Source: Segatella copri (GTDB taxonomy: Bacteria; Bacteroidota; Bacteroidia; Bacteroidales; Bacteroidaceae). Taken from it: 64,000 nt of DNA. This document shows, piece after piece, positions 51,838-60,536 of the stretch. Numbering within the stretch: the stretch's first letter is position 1; the number at the start of each line of letters is the position of its first letter. A program made the position numbers and the translations under genes. Location: positions 26,877-90,876 of the forward strand of contig NZ_NMPZ01000017.1 in the NCBI RefSeq assembly GCF_002224675.1. Direction: 5' to 3'. Under the pieces are notes generated by a model that saw nothing but the letters and a program-made list of their open reading frames with translations, did no database searches and had not been told where the DNA came from.

Positions 51838-52572
51838 CTACTCCACCACCTCTTTCTGCTGGTGTTCGTGTGTAGCAGGGGCTGTTTCTGTAGATTCAGT
51901 TCCCGGAACCACCTCGAAGTTATCTTCGGTGCTTTCAGTACCATCACCTTCTCCCTCCATCACATCATCGTTCTCGTGATAGACAGGATCCACCATATCG
52001 AAGGAGTCGGTAGTGTCGCGCTGACCATTACCTACCTGAATGATGAGCACATCATCGATAGAAACCTTATCGCCAGCCACCACATGCCTGCCCTTAACGA
52101 GAATACCGTAAACCCAGTCTTCCTCGCCTGGAATGTATTCCGGTGAACCCAGCTTGAATCCCATGGCAGTCAACTTAGCCATCGCCTCTCTCAGAGAACT
52201 GTTGTCGATGACATCAGGAATGGTGATGCGAGGAGAATGGTTAGAATTGATCGTGACATAGATGATATGCCCCGACTTTACCACCTCTCCGAACGCCGGC
52301 GTCTGCTCCAGGATACAGTCGGCAGGGAGCGAACGGACATATCCGGTATCCGAAACCACTATTTCCAATCCGGCATCATCGAGGATGCGGGTGGCATCAT
52401 TGATATTCTTGTATCTGATATCCGGCACACGGATGGCCTCACCATGATGGGTGTAGATATCGATGCCGAACTTGACACCGACGCAGAGCAAAACCAGCAC
52501 CAGGAACATGGCACCCAGGTTGCCCCAGAGATACTTACTCTTAAACTTATTTATAAACTCAGATGAAGTCAT
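51838..52572 (-). CDS. PASTA-domain single-pass membrane protein
   Basis: This 244-residue protein has a short cytoplasmic start, one membrane segment (about 16-36, GNLGAMFLVLVLLCVGVKFGI), and two PASTA domains: about 45-108 (RVPDIRYKNINDATRILDDAGL) and 112-180 (TIPDVIDNSSLREAMAKLTAMGF). The C-terminal tail is acidic and low in complexity. PASTA domains bind muropeptides or cell-wall proteins. Here there is no kinase domain, unlike in Gram-positive PASTA kinases. The neighbour ddl supports a cell-wall role. The ATG at 52572 is chosen because the membrane protein pattern begins there. Confidence 0.88.
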   Translation of the reverse strand: MTSSEFINKFKSKYLWGNLGAMFLVLVLLCVGVKFGIDIYTHHGEAIRVPDIRYKNINDATRILDDAGLEIVVSDTGYVRSLPADCILEQTPAFGEVVKSGHIIYVTINSNHSPRITIPDVIDNSSLREAMAKLTAMGFKLGSPEYIPGEEDWVYGILVKGRHVVAGDKVSIDDVLIIQVGNGQRDTTDSFDMVDPVYHENDDVMEGEGDGTESTEDNFEVVPGTESTETAPATHEHQQKEVVE

Positions 52573-52673
52573 TCTTTCTTTTTTGGTGCAAAGATAGGAA
52601 TAATCGAAGACAATACAAAATAAAACGCCAAGTTTTTGCGTTTCATCACAATATAAAAAGTCATAAAAACACA

Positions 52674-52706
52674 AAAAGCAGCAAAGAATCTCTCCTTGCT
52701 GCTTTT
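52674..52706 (-). terminator. Terminator after rpmH
   Basis: AAAAGCAGCAA and TTGCTGCTTTT form the stem. It lies directly downstream of rpmH on the minus strand and upstream of the PASTA gene. Confidence 0.8.
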
Positions 52707-52742
52707 AATGTCATCGTCTTAGACGAATTTCCCTATCGGAAA

Positions 52743-52898
52743 TTACTTTCCGTGGTGCTCGTCAGAAACAGTTAACTTCTTGCGGCCATGAGCACGGCGA
52801 GAAGCCAATACGCGACGACCATTCTTTGTTGCCATACGCTCACGGAAACCATGCTTGTTCACGCGACGACGATTGTGAGGCTGAAATGTTCTTTTCAT
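52743..52898 (-). CDS. rpmH: 50S ribosomal protein L34
   Basis: This 51-residue, very basic protein has the complete L34 signature: [22 protein letters not shown] at the start (with NRRR and HGFR), then a basic helix and [21 protein letters not shown]. It is a component of the large ribosomal subunit. It is too short for most gene-length cut-offs. It stands alone between the PASTA gene and the divergent efp gene. The C-terminus is slightly extended compared with the 44-47 residues usual in other phyla. Confidence 0.95.
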   Translation of the reverse strand: MKRTFQPHNRRRVNKHGFRERMATKNGRRVLASRRAHGRKKLTVSDEHHGK

Positions 52899-53042
52899 TT
52901 TTCTTATTTATTTTTTAATTAATATTCTTCACAAAAGAGCAAAATAAGCCCTTTTTGGGCTGCAAAATTACGCATAATTTCTCAAATAACCAAGAAAACT
53001 ACCAAATTTAGCTTAAATATTTATGTTTTTTTCGATTTTCCC

Positions 53043-53073
53043 TTTGTTTTTTCATCATTTTGCCGTAACTTTG
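53043..53073 (+). promoter_or_regulatory. Promoter of efp
   Basis: TTTG (53043-53046), 19 bases, TAACTTTG (53066-53073); the efp ATG is at 53119. Confidence 0.85.
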
Positions 53074-53118
53074 CACCCGATTACGAGAATAATAATAACA
53101 TTCAAGATAAAACAAGAA

Positions 53119-53685
53119 ATGATTAATTCACAGGAAATTAAGATTGGAACTTGCATCCGTATGGATGGCAAAGTATGGGTTTGCATCGACTTTCAGCACA
53201 GAAAGCCAGGTAAAGGTAACACCGTAATGAACACTAAGTTGAAGAATGTTGCTGACGGCCGCGTGCTGGAGCGTACATTCCAGGTTGGTTTCAAATTGGA
53301 GGATGTTCGCGTTGAGCGTCGCCCTTATCAGTACCTCTACGAGGACGCTACTGGTTGCATCTTCATGAACCAGGAGACTTTCGAGCAGGTGCCTATCGCT
53401 AAGGAGAACGTTACCGGTGGTCAGTACATGAAGGAGGGTGACGTAGTTGAGGTTGTTACTGATACTACAGACGGTACTATCCTCTTGGCTGAAATGCCAG
53501 CAAAGACTACCCTGAAGATCACTCACTCTGAGCCAGGTGTAAAGGGTAACACTGCTACCAACGCTACCAAGCCAGCTACTCTCGAGACTGGTGCTGAGGT
53601 TCGTGTTCCTTTGTTCGTTAACGAGGGCGAGACCATCCAGGTTGATACTCGTGACGGTAGCTACCTCGGTCGTGTAAGCGAGTAA
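53119..53685 (+). CDS. efp: Translation elongation factor P
   Basis: This 188-residue protein has the three beta-barrel domains of EF-P. The loop that reaches the peptidyl-transferase centre is RKPGKGNT with Lys32 at the tip, the position that is lysylated in many bacteria; no modifying enzyme gene is seen nearby. EF-P relieves ribosome stalling at proline stretches. Codon use is markedly biased to the pattern of highly expressed genes (GTT, GGT, ACT), unlike the neighbours. The ATG at 53119 is chosen because MINSQEIKIG is the conserved N-terminus. Confidence 0.96.
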   Translation: MINSQEIKIGTCIRMDGKVWVCIDFQHRKPGKGNTVMNTKLKNVADGRVLERTFQVGFKLEDVRVERRPYQYLYEDATGCIFMNQETFEQVPIAKENVTGGQYMKEGDVVEVVTDTTDGTILLAEMPAKTTLKITHSEPGVKGNTATNATKPATLETGAEVRVPLFVNEGETIQVDTRDGSYLGRVSE

Positions 53686-53748
53686 TCCGTCTTTCAACAA
53701 GAAGATTACGCTCTTATCGAGCAAAATTAACCCTTAATAGTAAGAAGA

Positions 53749-54807
53749 ATGAAATATTCCATCATAGTACCAGTATTCAACCGTCCTGACGAAGTGGACG
53801 AACTGTTAGAGAGCCTTACCCATCAGACGGAGAAGGACTTCGAGGTTGTCATCGTAGAGGATGGCTCGCAGACTCCCTGCAAGGAAGTGTGCAAGCGATA
53901 CGAAAACCTGATGGATATACATTATTACTATAAGGAGAACTCTGGTCCGGGTCAGAGTCGCAACTATGGTGCCGAACGTGCCAAGGGCGAGTATCTGCTG
54001 ATACTCGACAGCGACGTGGTCTTGCCAGAGGGCTATCTGAAAGCTGTAAGTGATGAGTTGAGCCGCGAACCTGCCGATGCATTCGGCGGTCCCGACAAGG
54101 CACACTCATCATTTACAGATACTCAGAAAGCCATTTCTTATTCCATGACTTCTTTCTTCACCACCGGTGGTATCCGTGGCGGAAAGAAGAAGATGGATAA
54201 GTTCTACCCTCGTTCATTCAACATGGGCATCCGCAGGGACGTTTATCTCAAGTTGAATGGCTTTTCCAACATGCGTTTTGGTGAGGACATCGATTTCTCC
54301 ATCCGTATCTTCAAGGCAGGCTGCCGTTGCCGTCTGTTCCCTGAAGCATGGGTATGGCATAAGCGCCGCACCGACTTCCGCAAATTCTGGCGACAGGTAT
54401 ATAACAGCGGTATCGCCCGCATCAACCTCTACAAGAAATATCCCGAGAGCCTCAAGCTCGTACATCTCCTGCCGATGGTCTTCACCGTGGGCGTGACAGG
54501 TACGCTCCTTCTGCTCTTCTTCGGATTCCTGCCATATATGCTGGGCACCGTCCACGTATTCCCAACCCTGGGCAATGCGATGGCAGCATTGGGCTGCATC
54601 GGCCTACTTGGCATCATTCTCTATATCATTGCGCTGTTCATCGACAGCAGCAGGAAGAATCACAGTGTGAAGATTGGCGTGCTGAGCATACGTGCCGCCT
54701 TCACCCAGCTGATGGGTTACGGCTGCGGATTCCTTTCAGCCTGGTGGAAGAGATGCCTGCTCGGACAGAGCGAATTCAGCGCATACAACAAGACTTTCTA
54801 TAAATAA
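53749..54807 (+). CDS. Family 2 glycosyltransferase with C-terminal membrane segments
   Basis: This 352-residue protein starts with the GT2 fold: SIIVPVFNRPDEVDELLESL, then VVIVEDGS, the DSDVVLPEG metal-binding motif (about residues 87-89) and a later GEDIDFSIR motif, the usual ED pair before the acceptor site. The W-rich RRTDFRKFWRQVYNSG follows, and two membrane segments (about 245-270 and 282-303) anchor it. It should add a sugar from a nucleotide donor to a lipid or polysaccharide precursor at the inner membrane. The acceptor is unknown. It lies six bases before radC on the same strand. Confidence 0.88.
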   Translation: MKYSIIVPVFNRPDEVDELLESLTHQTEKDFEVVIVEDGSQTPCKEVCKRYENLMDIHYYYKENSGPGQSRNYGAERAKGEYLLILDSDVVLPEGYLKAVSDELSREPADAFGGPDKAHSSFTDTQKAISYSMTSFFTTGGIRGGKKKMDKFYPRSFNMGIRRDVYLKLNGFSNMRFGEDIDFSIRIFKAGCRCRLFPEAWVWHKRRTDFRKFWRQVYNSGIARINLYKKYPESLKLVHLLPMVFTVGVTGTLLLLFFGFLPYMLGTVHVFPTLGNAMAALGCIGLLGIILYIIALFIDSSRKNHSVKIGVLSIRAAFTQLMGYGCGFLSAWWKRCLLGQSEFSAYNKTFYK

Positions 54808-54813
54808 ATCACT

Positions 54814-55503
54814 ATGAGTGAGAAGCTTTCTATTTCGCAATGGGCAGAGGAAGACAAACCTCGTGAAAAACTGGAGCGACTAGGAGCATCAGCACTATCC
54901 AATGCCGAACTGCTAGCCATCTTAATAGGTTCCGGCTCTCAAGACGAGAGCGCAGTAGATTTGATGAAACACATCATGAAAGACTGCGACAACAATCTCA
55001 ATACTCTCGGCAAGATGACTATCAAGGAACTCACCCGCTACAAAGGTATGGGACCCGCAAAAGCAATTACCGTGCTTGCAGCCTGTGAGCTGGGGAAGCG
55101 TCGTGCCCTTGACAAGATAGGCTATCGCCCGGATTTGGGTTCATCTCTCGCCATCTACAACTATATGCTCCCCAAGATGCAGGATCTCAATACCGAGGAA
55201 GCATGGGTATTGATGATGAACCAGAATTTCAAGCTCATCAAGGCTTCCTGTATCTCGCACGGAGGCATTACGGAAACAGCCGTGGATATCCGACTGCTCA
55301 TCAAGGAAGCCGTACTCAACAACGCCACCATCATCGCCTTCTGTCACAACCATCCGAGCAACAGTCCGCTCCCCAGCAAGGCAGACGACCAGCTTACCCT
55401 TCAGATTCAGAAAGCCTGCGAAATCATGCGCATCTTCTTCATGGACCACGTCATCATCACCGACGGAGCCTTTTATTCCTATCACGATAAAGGCAAATTA
55501 TAA
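54814..55503 (+). CDS. radC: RadC-family JAB domain protein
   Basis: This 229-residue protein has an N-terminal helix-hairpin-helix region (LERLGASALSNAELLAILIGSGS; RYKGMGPAKAITVLAACELGKR) and a C-terminal JAB/MPN metal-binding domain. That domain has the JAMM pattern HNHPSNSPLPSKAD (zinc ligands H, H and D) preceded by the catalytic-region glutamate upstream. The family is widespread; the old link to recombination repair is doubtful and the function is not settled. Paralogs often ride on mobile elements, but this copy sits in a housekeeping run with a glycosyltransferase gene six bases upstream. Confidence 0.92.
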   Translation: MSEKLSISQWAEEDKPREKLERLGASALSNAELLAILIGSGSQDESAVDLMKHIMKDCDNNLNTLGKMTIKELTRYKGMGPAKAITVLAACELGKRRALDKIGYRPDLGSSLAIYNYMLPKMQDLNTEEAWVLMMNQNFKLIKASCISHGGITETAVDIRLLIKEAVLNNATIIAFCHNHPSNSPLPSKADDQLTLQIQKACEIMRIFFMDHVIITDGAFYSYHDKGKL

Positions 55504-55553
55504 ACTTTTTCCGGTATTATTAAGCAGGCACGAAGAAAAAAGTGTCTTTTCTT

Positions 55554-55584
55554 TTTGTATTGTCCCCATTTTGCAGTATCTTTG
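55554..55584 (+). promoter_or_regulatory. Promoter of the MIP18-family gene
   Basis: TTTG (55554-55557), 19 bases, TATCTTTG (55577-55584), with the ATG at 55606. Confidence 0.85.
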
Positions 55585-55605
55585 TAGGCAAAAACAAAGA
55601 TTATT

Positions 55606-55926
55606 ATGACACAAGAAGAAAAGACAAAGATAGAAGAAAAGATCGTAGATGTACTCAAGACCGTTTACGACCCTGAAATACCTGTGAATATCTGGGATCT
55701 GGGTATGATTTACAAGATAGACGTAAAAGACGATGCTACCGTAGATCTTGACATGACCTTTACTGCCCCATCCTGCCCTGCAGCCGACTTCATCCTTGAG
55801 GATGTGCGCACCAAGGTAGATAGCGTAGAGGGTGTCAAGTCTGCCAATGTAAACCTCGTATTCGAACCAGCCTGGGATCAGAGTATGATGAGCGAGGAAG
55901 CTCGTGTAGAACTCGGTTTCGAATAG
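55606..55926 (+). CDS. MIP18/DUF59-family iron-sulfur cluster assembly protein
   Basis: This 106-residue protein has the DUF59 core: VYDPEIPVNIWDLGMIYKIDV, then DMTFTAPSCPAADFILEDVRTKV with the conserved cysteine, and VNLVFEPAWDQSMMSEEAR. Family members (SufT, PaaD and the eukaryotic CIA protein MIP18) help to deliver or repair Fe-S clusters. The D-P-E-I-P motif and the single cysteine in the APSCP loop are present. It is transcribed alone from the promoter just upstream. The symbol sufT is possible but not secured, because no suf operon is adjacent. Confidence 0.9.
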   Translation: MTQEEKTKIEEKIVDVLKTVYDPEIPVNIWDLGMIYKIDVKDDATVDLDMTFTAPSCPAADFILEDVRTKVDSVEGVKSANVNLVFEPAWDQSMMSEEARVELGFE

Positions 55927-55941
55927 CCCAAACCGTTGAAT

Positions 55942-55985
55942 TATTCACTCTTCATTCTTCACTCTTCATTCTTCACTCTTCACTT
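55942..55985. repeat. Short tandem repeat between genes
   Basis: The 14-base unit ATTCTTCACTCTTC recurs about three times with small changes, directly before the lpxH start. A similar TTCTTCACTC run occurs near 51,795-51,835. It looks like a simple slippage repeat. Confidence 0.8.
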
Positions 55986-55999
55986 AAAAAGAATCGCTT

Positions 56000-56764
56000 A
56001 TGAAAAATGTATATTTCCTCTCTGATGCGCATCTCGGCTCGTGGGCAATCCCACACGGCAGAATGCAGGAACGCAGACTCGTACGTTTCCTCGACAGCAT
56101 CAAGCACAAGGCTGCAGCCATCTATCTGCTGGGCGATATGTTTGATTTCTGGAACGAGTATAGATATGTGGTACCGAAAGGCTACACCCGATTTCTGGGT
56201 AAGCTCTCGGAGTTGACGGATATGGGAGTGGAAGTACATTTCTTCACCGGCAACCACGACTTATGGACATACGGCTACCTGGAAGAAGAGTGCGGACTGA
56301 TCGTTCACCATAAACCACAGACCGTGGAAATTTACGACAAGGTGTTCTTCCTTGCCCATGGTGACGGCCTGGGTGACCCGGACAAGAAGTTCAAGTTCCT
56401 GAAGGCGATGTTCCACAACCGCACCTGCCAACGGCTGCTGAATGCCATCCATCCACGCTGGGGTTTGTCGTTTGGACTGAACTGGGCGAAGCATAGCCGC
56501 CTGAAACGTGCCGATGGCAAGGAAGAGCCTTATATGGGCGAAAAGAAGGAATTCCTGGTACGCTTTGCCAAACAGTATATGCAAAGTCACAAGGATATAG
56601 ATTACTTCATGTTCGGACACCGCCACATCGAGCTGGACCTGATGCTGAGCAAGAAGACCCGTCTGATGATTCTGGGCGACTGGATATGGCAGTTCACCTA
56701 TGCCGTATTCGATGGCGAACACATGTTTATGGAAGAATATGTGGAAGGCGAAAGCCAACCATAA
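56000..56764 (+). CDS. lpxH: UDP-2,3-diacylglucosamine hydrolase
   Basis: This 254-residue metallophosphoesterase should split UDP-2,3-diacylglucosamine to lipid X in lipid A synthesis at the inner membrane. The metal-binding motifs are in order: FLSDAHLG (D-x-H), LGDMFDFW (GDxxD), FTGNHD (GNHD), FLAHGDGLGDP and MFGHRHI (GHxH). The HGRMQERRLVRFLD and FGLNWAKHSRLKR segments belong to the LpxH cap. Length and layout fit the family. It ends before a strong shared terminator. Confidence 0.9.
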   Translation: MKNVYFLSDAHLGSWAIPHGRMQERRLVRFLDSIKHKAAAIYLLGDMFDFWNEYRYVVPKGYTRFLGKLSELTDMGVEVHFFTGNHDLWTYGYLEEECGLIVHHKPQTVEIYDKVFFLAHGDGLGDPDKKFKFLKAMFHNRTCQRLLNAIHPRWGLSFGLNWAKHSRLKRADGKEEPYMGEKKEFLVRFAKQYMQSHKDIDYFMFGHRHIELDLMLSKKTRLMILGDWIWQFTYAVFDGEHMFMEEYVEGESQP

Positions 56765-56780
56765 CAATAAATAAGCTACA

Positions 56781-56819
56781 AGAATAAAGGGCAGCCCGAT
56801 TTGGACTGCCCTTTATTCT
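56781..56819. terminator. Bidirectional terminator between lpxH and the sugar kinase
   Basis: A perfect 14-base-pair stem, AGAATAAAGGGCAG and its complement, around an 11-base loop. Both convergent genes can use it. Confidence 0.92.
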
Positions 56820-56862
56820 TATCACACGAATCTTATAGTTCTATTGTAATCTTGTTTTATTC

Positions 56863-57909
56863 CTATCGCTGGATTCTTCCTCCCGAAGAAGTCATATTAC
56901 TGATGATTTCTTCTTCAGATACCAGATTCTGATCACCCGGAATCGTATTCTTGATGGCACTGGCCGAGAGAGAGAAATCCAGGCAATACTGGTTTTCATC
57001 GCCCCACTTCTGGTGAGCGTGAATATAGGCAGCAATGAAGGCATCGCCTACACCCATCGGATCTACGATAGGCTGTATGTCGTAGATTCTTGTTGTATAG
57101 AGCTGATCCTCTACTGCATCATAGAGCAGACCGCTCAAGGTATGATGGCTGCTGGCAATCTGGTTTCTTACAGCCATTACCATCTTCTTGCATTTAGGGA
57201 AGAGACGGTGCATCTTGCGGAAATACGACAGATAAGCCTCCCTGTCTATTACATAGTTTTCATCCAAAGCCTCGAAAGGAATATGAGGCACTCCACTGGC
57301 TATCTCCCACTCATTCTGATCACCGAAGATGATGTCGCTATACTGCATCATCTGGAAGAGCACATCGTGAGGTTCCAGACCGTATCCCCAGAGATTCTTG
57401 CGATAGTTGATATCGCAGGCGATGGTCAGTCCATCAGCAACCGCCAGCTTGATGGCATCCATGGTAGATTCCATCGCATCACGGCTGATGGCGCAGGTAA
57501 TACCTGAGCAATGGAATACGGCAGCATCTGCCAGTACCTGATTCCATTTCACCATACCACGCTTCAAGGAATAGAAAGAAGAGTTCTTGCGGTCATAGAC
57601 TACACGGGAGTTGCGCATCGCCACAGCTTCCTCGAAGTAATAGGTACCGAGACGATCGCCACCACGCACAACATGAGAAACATTCAAACCAAACTCCCTG
57701 AGATGCATCAGCGCAGCTTCACCCATCTCGCCGTATGGCAATCGGGTTACATACTCCACGTTATCGCCCAAATAAGCCAGAGAGATGGCTGCATTTGCCT
57801 CGCTGCCACCATAGTTGCCGAACATACGGTGACCTTGGAATAACCGTTGATAACCAGGCTTAGATATTCTAAGCAATATTTCTCCGAAAGTTACAATCTT
57901 TGTTTTCAT
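56863..57909 (-). CDS. PfkB-family sugar kinase, 2-keto-3-deoxygluconate kinase-like
   Basis: This 348-residue protein begins with the ribokinase-fold motif VTFGEILLRIS and GGSEANAAISLAYLG and ends with the catalytic PIVDPMGVGDAFIAAYIHA (anion hole and base D in GVGDAF). The first part resembles 2-keto-3-deoxygluconate kinases, which phosphorylate the product of uronate breakdown. The usual partner, KDPG aldolase, is not next to it, so the substrate stays open. The ATG at 57909 is chosen; a TTG three codons upstream is the only longer option. It is read by itself, with the terminator of the acetate kinase operon just upstream. Confidence 0.85.
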   Translation of the reverse strand: MKTKIVTFGEILLRISKPGYQRLFQGHRMFGNYGGSEANAAISLAYLGDNVEYVTRLPYGEMGEAALMHLREFGLNVSHVVRGGDRLGTYYFEEAVAMRNSRVVYDRKNSSFYSLKRGMVKWNQVLADAAVFHCSGITCAISRDAMESTMDAIKLAVADGLTIACDINYRKNLWGYGLEPHDVLFQMMQYSDIIFGDQNEWEIASGVPHIPFEALDENYVIDREAYLSYFRKMHRLFPKCKKMVMAVRNQIASSHHTLSGLLYDAVEDQLYTTRIYDIQPIVDPMGVGDAFIAAYIHAHQKWGDENQYCLDFSLSASAIKNTIPGDQNLVSEEEIISNMTSSGGRIQR

Positions 57910-57983
57910 AATTCTCAAAATTTAAGTGATGCCTCCATCCTCATCAGACAGGAGCCTCATCATGTAATAATGATAAGAAATAA

Positions 57984-58027
57984 ATAAGGTGAAGACCATC
58001 CATTGCTGTCTTTAGTCTTCACCTTAT
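57984..58027 (-). terminator. Terminator after ackA
   Basis: ATAAGGTGAAGAC and GTCTTCACCTTAT form a perfect 13-base-pair stem with an 18-base loop, ending the pta-ackA transcript. Confidence 0.85.
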
Positions 58028-58048
58028 ATTATATAGTATTGTGTGGAA

Positions 58049-59251
58049 TTACTTTTTGGAAACCAATTCCATTGTATCGCGAGCGATAACAATCTCTTCA
58101 TCGGTAGGAACTACTACTACCTTCACCTTGCTGTCATCGGTAGAGATGATAGCTTCCTCACCACGAACCTTGTCGTTAACCTCCTTATTGATCTTGATGC
58201 CAAGATACTCCAGGTTCTTGCAAGCTTCCTCGCGGAGGTCGGTCTGGTTCTCACCAACACCAGCTGTGAATACGATAGCGTCAACGCCACCCATAGCTGC
58301 GGTGTAAGCACCGATGTACTTCTTGATGCGGTACTCGTACATGCGGAGAGCCAGCTGAGCCTTCTCGTTACCCTCGTTGGCAGCGTTCTCGATGTCGCGC
58401 ATATCAGAAGAAATACCTGTGATACCGAGCACACCACTCTTCTTGTTCAGGAAGTCAGCCATCTCCTGTGGCTTCATGTTCAACTTCTCCATCAAGTATG
58501 TAACGGCAGAAGCATCGATGTCACCACAACGTGAACCCATCATCAAACCAGCCAATGGAGTCAAGCCCATTGAAGTATCCAATACCTTACCATTCAATAC
58601 TGCAGCTACAGAGCCACCGTTACCGATGTGGCAAGTGATTACCTTTGAGTTGTTCTGGTCGAGACCGAGAATCTCGCAAACACGCTTAGAAACATAGCGG
58701 TGAGATGTTCCGTGGAAACCATAACGGCGTACGTGATACTTCTCGTACAACTCGTAAGGAATTGCATAGAGATAAGCATAGTCTGGCATTGTGCTGTGGA
58801 ATGCGTTGTCGAATACGCAAACCTGAGGAGTGCCAGGCATCAATGAATCTACGGCACGGATACCCTTCAGGTGACCTGCGTTGTGAACTGGAGCGAGGTC
58901 GCAAAGTTCCTCGATACCATCCTCTACGCTCTGGTCAACGATGACACTCTCCTTGAACTTGTCACCACCCTGCACTACGCGGTGACCTACAGCGTCGATT
59001 TCCTTCAAGTCCTTGATGGCGCCGATTTCTGGGTCGAGCAGGCACTTGAACACGAAGTTCACACCTTCCTTGTGGTCAGGCATGTCGTGCATGATCTGCT
59101 TCTTCTCGCCATTAGGCAATTTAACCTTGATGAAAGCGTTATCAAGACCGATACGCTCTACACCACCCTGTGCCAATACAGACTCATCGTCCATATTATA
59201 TAACTTGTACTTGATAGATGAACTACCACAGTTCAGAACCAATACTTTCAT
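58049..59251 (-). CDS. ackA: Acetate kinase
   Basis: This 400-residue enzyme makes ATP from acetyl phosphate and ADP, releasing acetate, the main energy-yielding end of fermentation here. The motifs MKVLVLNCGSSSIKYKLYN, HRVVQGG, VFDNAFHSTMP, RRYGFHGTSHRYVS and HIGNGGSVAAV with SMGLTPLAGLMMGSRCGDID are all present. It works in the cytoplasm with Pta, whose gene lies 38 bases upstream on the same strand. Codon use is like that of other highly expressed genes in the window. Confidence 0.97.
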   Translation of the reverse strand: MKVLVLNCGSSSIKYKLYNMDDESVLAQGGVERIGLDNAFIKVKLPNGEKKQIMHDMPDHKEGVNFVFKCLLDPEIGAIKDLKEIDAVGHRVVQGGDKFKESVIVDQSVEDGIEELCDLAPVHNAGHLKGIRAVDSLMPGTPQVCVFDNAFHSTMPDYAYLYAIPYELYEKYHVRRYGFHGTSHRYVSKRVCEILGLDQNNSKVITCHIGNGGSVAAVLNGKVLDTSMGLTPLAGLMMGSRCGDIDASAVTYLMEKLNMKPQEMADFLNKKSGVLGITGISSDMRDIENAANEGNEKAQLALRMYEYRIKKYIGAYTAAMGGVDAIVFTAGVGENQTDLREEACKNLEYLGIKINKEVNDKVRGEEAIISTDDSKVKVVVVPTDEEIVIARDTMELVSKK

Positions 59252-59289
59252 AATGTTTAGTTTGTAATGTTATAAATAAAGTTAGTTGA

Positions 59290-60336
59290 TTAAGCCTTCT
59301 TTGCATCCTGTGCCTGGCAAGCTGTGATAGCTACCATATAGTAGATGTCATCTACAGAGCAACCACGAGAAAGGTCGTTTACAGGACGAGCGATACCCTG
59401 GAGGATAGGACCGATAGCGATGGCACCACCCAGGCGCTGAACGAGCTTGTAGCCGATGTTACCTACCTCGAGGTTTGGAACTACCAATACGTTAGCCTTA
59501 CCTGCGACCTCAGACTTTGGAGCCTTCTTGGCAGCTACCTCAGGAACGAGGGCAGCATCAGCCTGAAGCTCACCGTCGAGATGCAGCTCTGGGAACTTCT
59601 CCTTAGCGATAGCCACAGCATCCTTTACCTTATCGATGATATAAACGCTCTTGCCTGTCTCCTTGTTGATAGCATCCTTGGCACTACCCATTGTTGAGAA
59701 GCTCAGCATGGCAATCTGAGGATCAGCAATACCAGCTACTGACTGAGCAGTATGAGCTGTTGTATAGGCAATCTGAGCAAGCTGGTCTGCTGTAGGGTTT
59801 GGAGTTACAGCAACGTCACCCATTACCACTACGCCATCCTGACCATACTGCTTCTGGTCTGAGATGAGCAACATAGCACCACTTACGCAAGTGATACCTG
59901 GAGTACACTTGATAATCTGGAGAGCTGGACGAAGAGTATCGCCAGTTGTGCTCAATGCACCAGAAATCTGACCATCAGCACCCTCTGTCTTGATAATCAT
60001 GCAACCGAGGTAGAGGTTATTCTTAGTTACGAGTTCACGAGCCTGCTCTATGGTCATGCCCTTCTTCTTGCGAAGTTCAGCGAGCTTCTCAGCATACTCC
60101 TCAGTCTTAGGGTTGTTTTGTGGATCAACGATAGTAGCCTTGTCGATGTTGTTAAGACCCCACTGTGCAGCGAGATTCTTAATGTTGGCAGGGTTACCGA
60201 TGAGGATGATGTCTGCGAGATCATCAGCCAAAACTTTATCGGCTGCTTTCAATGTACGCTCCTCTTCTGCTTCAGGGAGCACGATGCGCTGCTTGTCAGC
60301 TTTAGCGCGAGCTACGATTTGCTGTAATAAATCCAT
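59290..60336 (-). CDS. pta: Phosphate acetyltransferase
   Basis: This 348-residue enzyme converts acetyl-CoA and phosphate to acetyl phosphate for AckA. It is the short form of the protein with only the catalytic PTA_PTB domain. Visible features are RIVLPEAEEERTLKAADKVL at the start, the GMTIEQARELV and GCMIIKTEGADGQISGALSTTGDTLRPALQII stretch, SFSTMGSAKD, and the C-terminal VLVVPNLEVGNIGYKLVQRLGGAIAIGPILQGIARPVNDLSRGCSVDDI. It forms an operon with ackA. A -7 element TACTTTTG lies upstream at 60439-60446 on the minus strand. Confidence 0.96.
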   Translation of the reverse strand: MDLLQQIVARAKADKQRIVLPEAEEERTLKAADKVLADDLADIILIGNPANIKNLAAQWGLNNIDKATIVDPQNNPKTEEYAEKLAELRKKKGMTIEQARELVTKNNLYLGCMIIKTEGADGQISGALSTTGDTLRPALQIIKCTPGITCVSGAMLLISDQKQYGQDGVVVMGDVAVTPNPTADQLAQIAYTTAHTAQSVAGIADPQIAMLSFSTMGSAKDAINKETGKSVYIIDKVKDAVAIAKEKFPELHLDGELQADAALVPEVAAKKAPKSEVAGKANVLVVPNLEVGNIGYKLVQRLGGAIAIGPILQGIARPVNDLSRGCSVDDIYYMVAITACQAQDAKKA

Positions 60337-60438
60337 TTTATTTCTTTATTTATATAATTTTGTTATCTTCGATAGTAGATTTGTCAATCTAATAAAGAGC
60401 TACGGCTTGTTTTTTGCCGTTTTGCCATATCGACTTTG

Positions 60439-60446
60439 CAAAAGTA
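60439..60446 (-). promoter_or_regulatory. -7 element of pta-ackA
   Basis: TACTTTTG on the minus strand, about 105 bases before the pta start. No well-placed TTTG is seen upstream of it. Confidence 0.6.
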
Positions 60447-60536
60447 CATATTTATTTTGAAATAACGCCCATTAATATGTGTAAAAAAAGCTAAAACGGG
60501 AGATAATCATTATCGTAAAGGTTTACGTGCTTCACT

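Noticed and set aside
55942..55985. Tandem TTCACTCTTC repeat as a regulatory site
   Set aside because: It is a simple slippage repeat, also seen near 51,800 without a common gene context.
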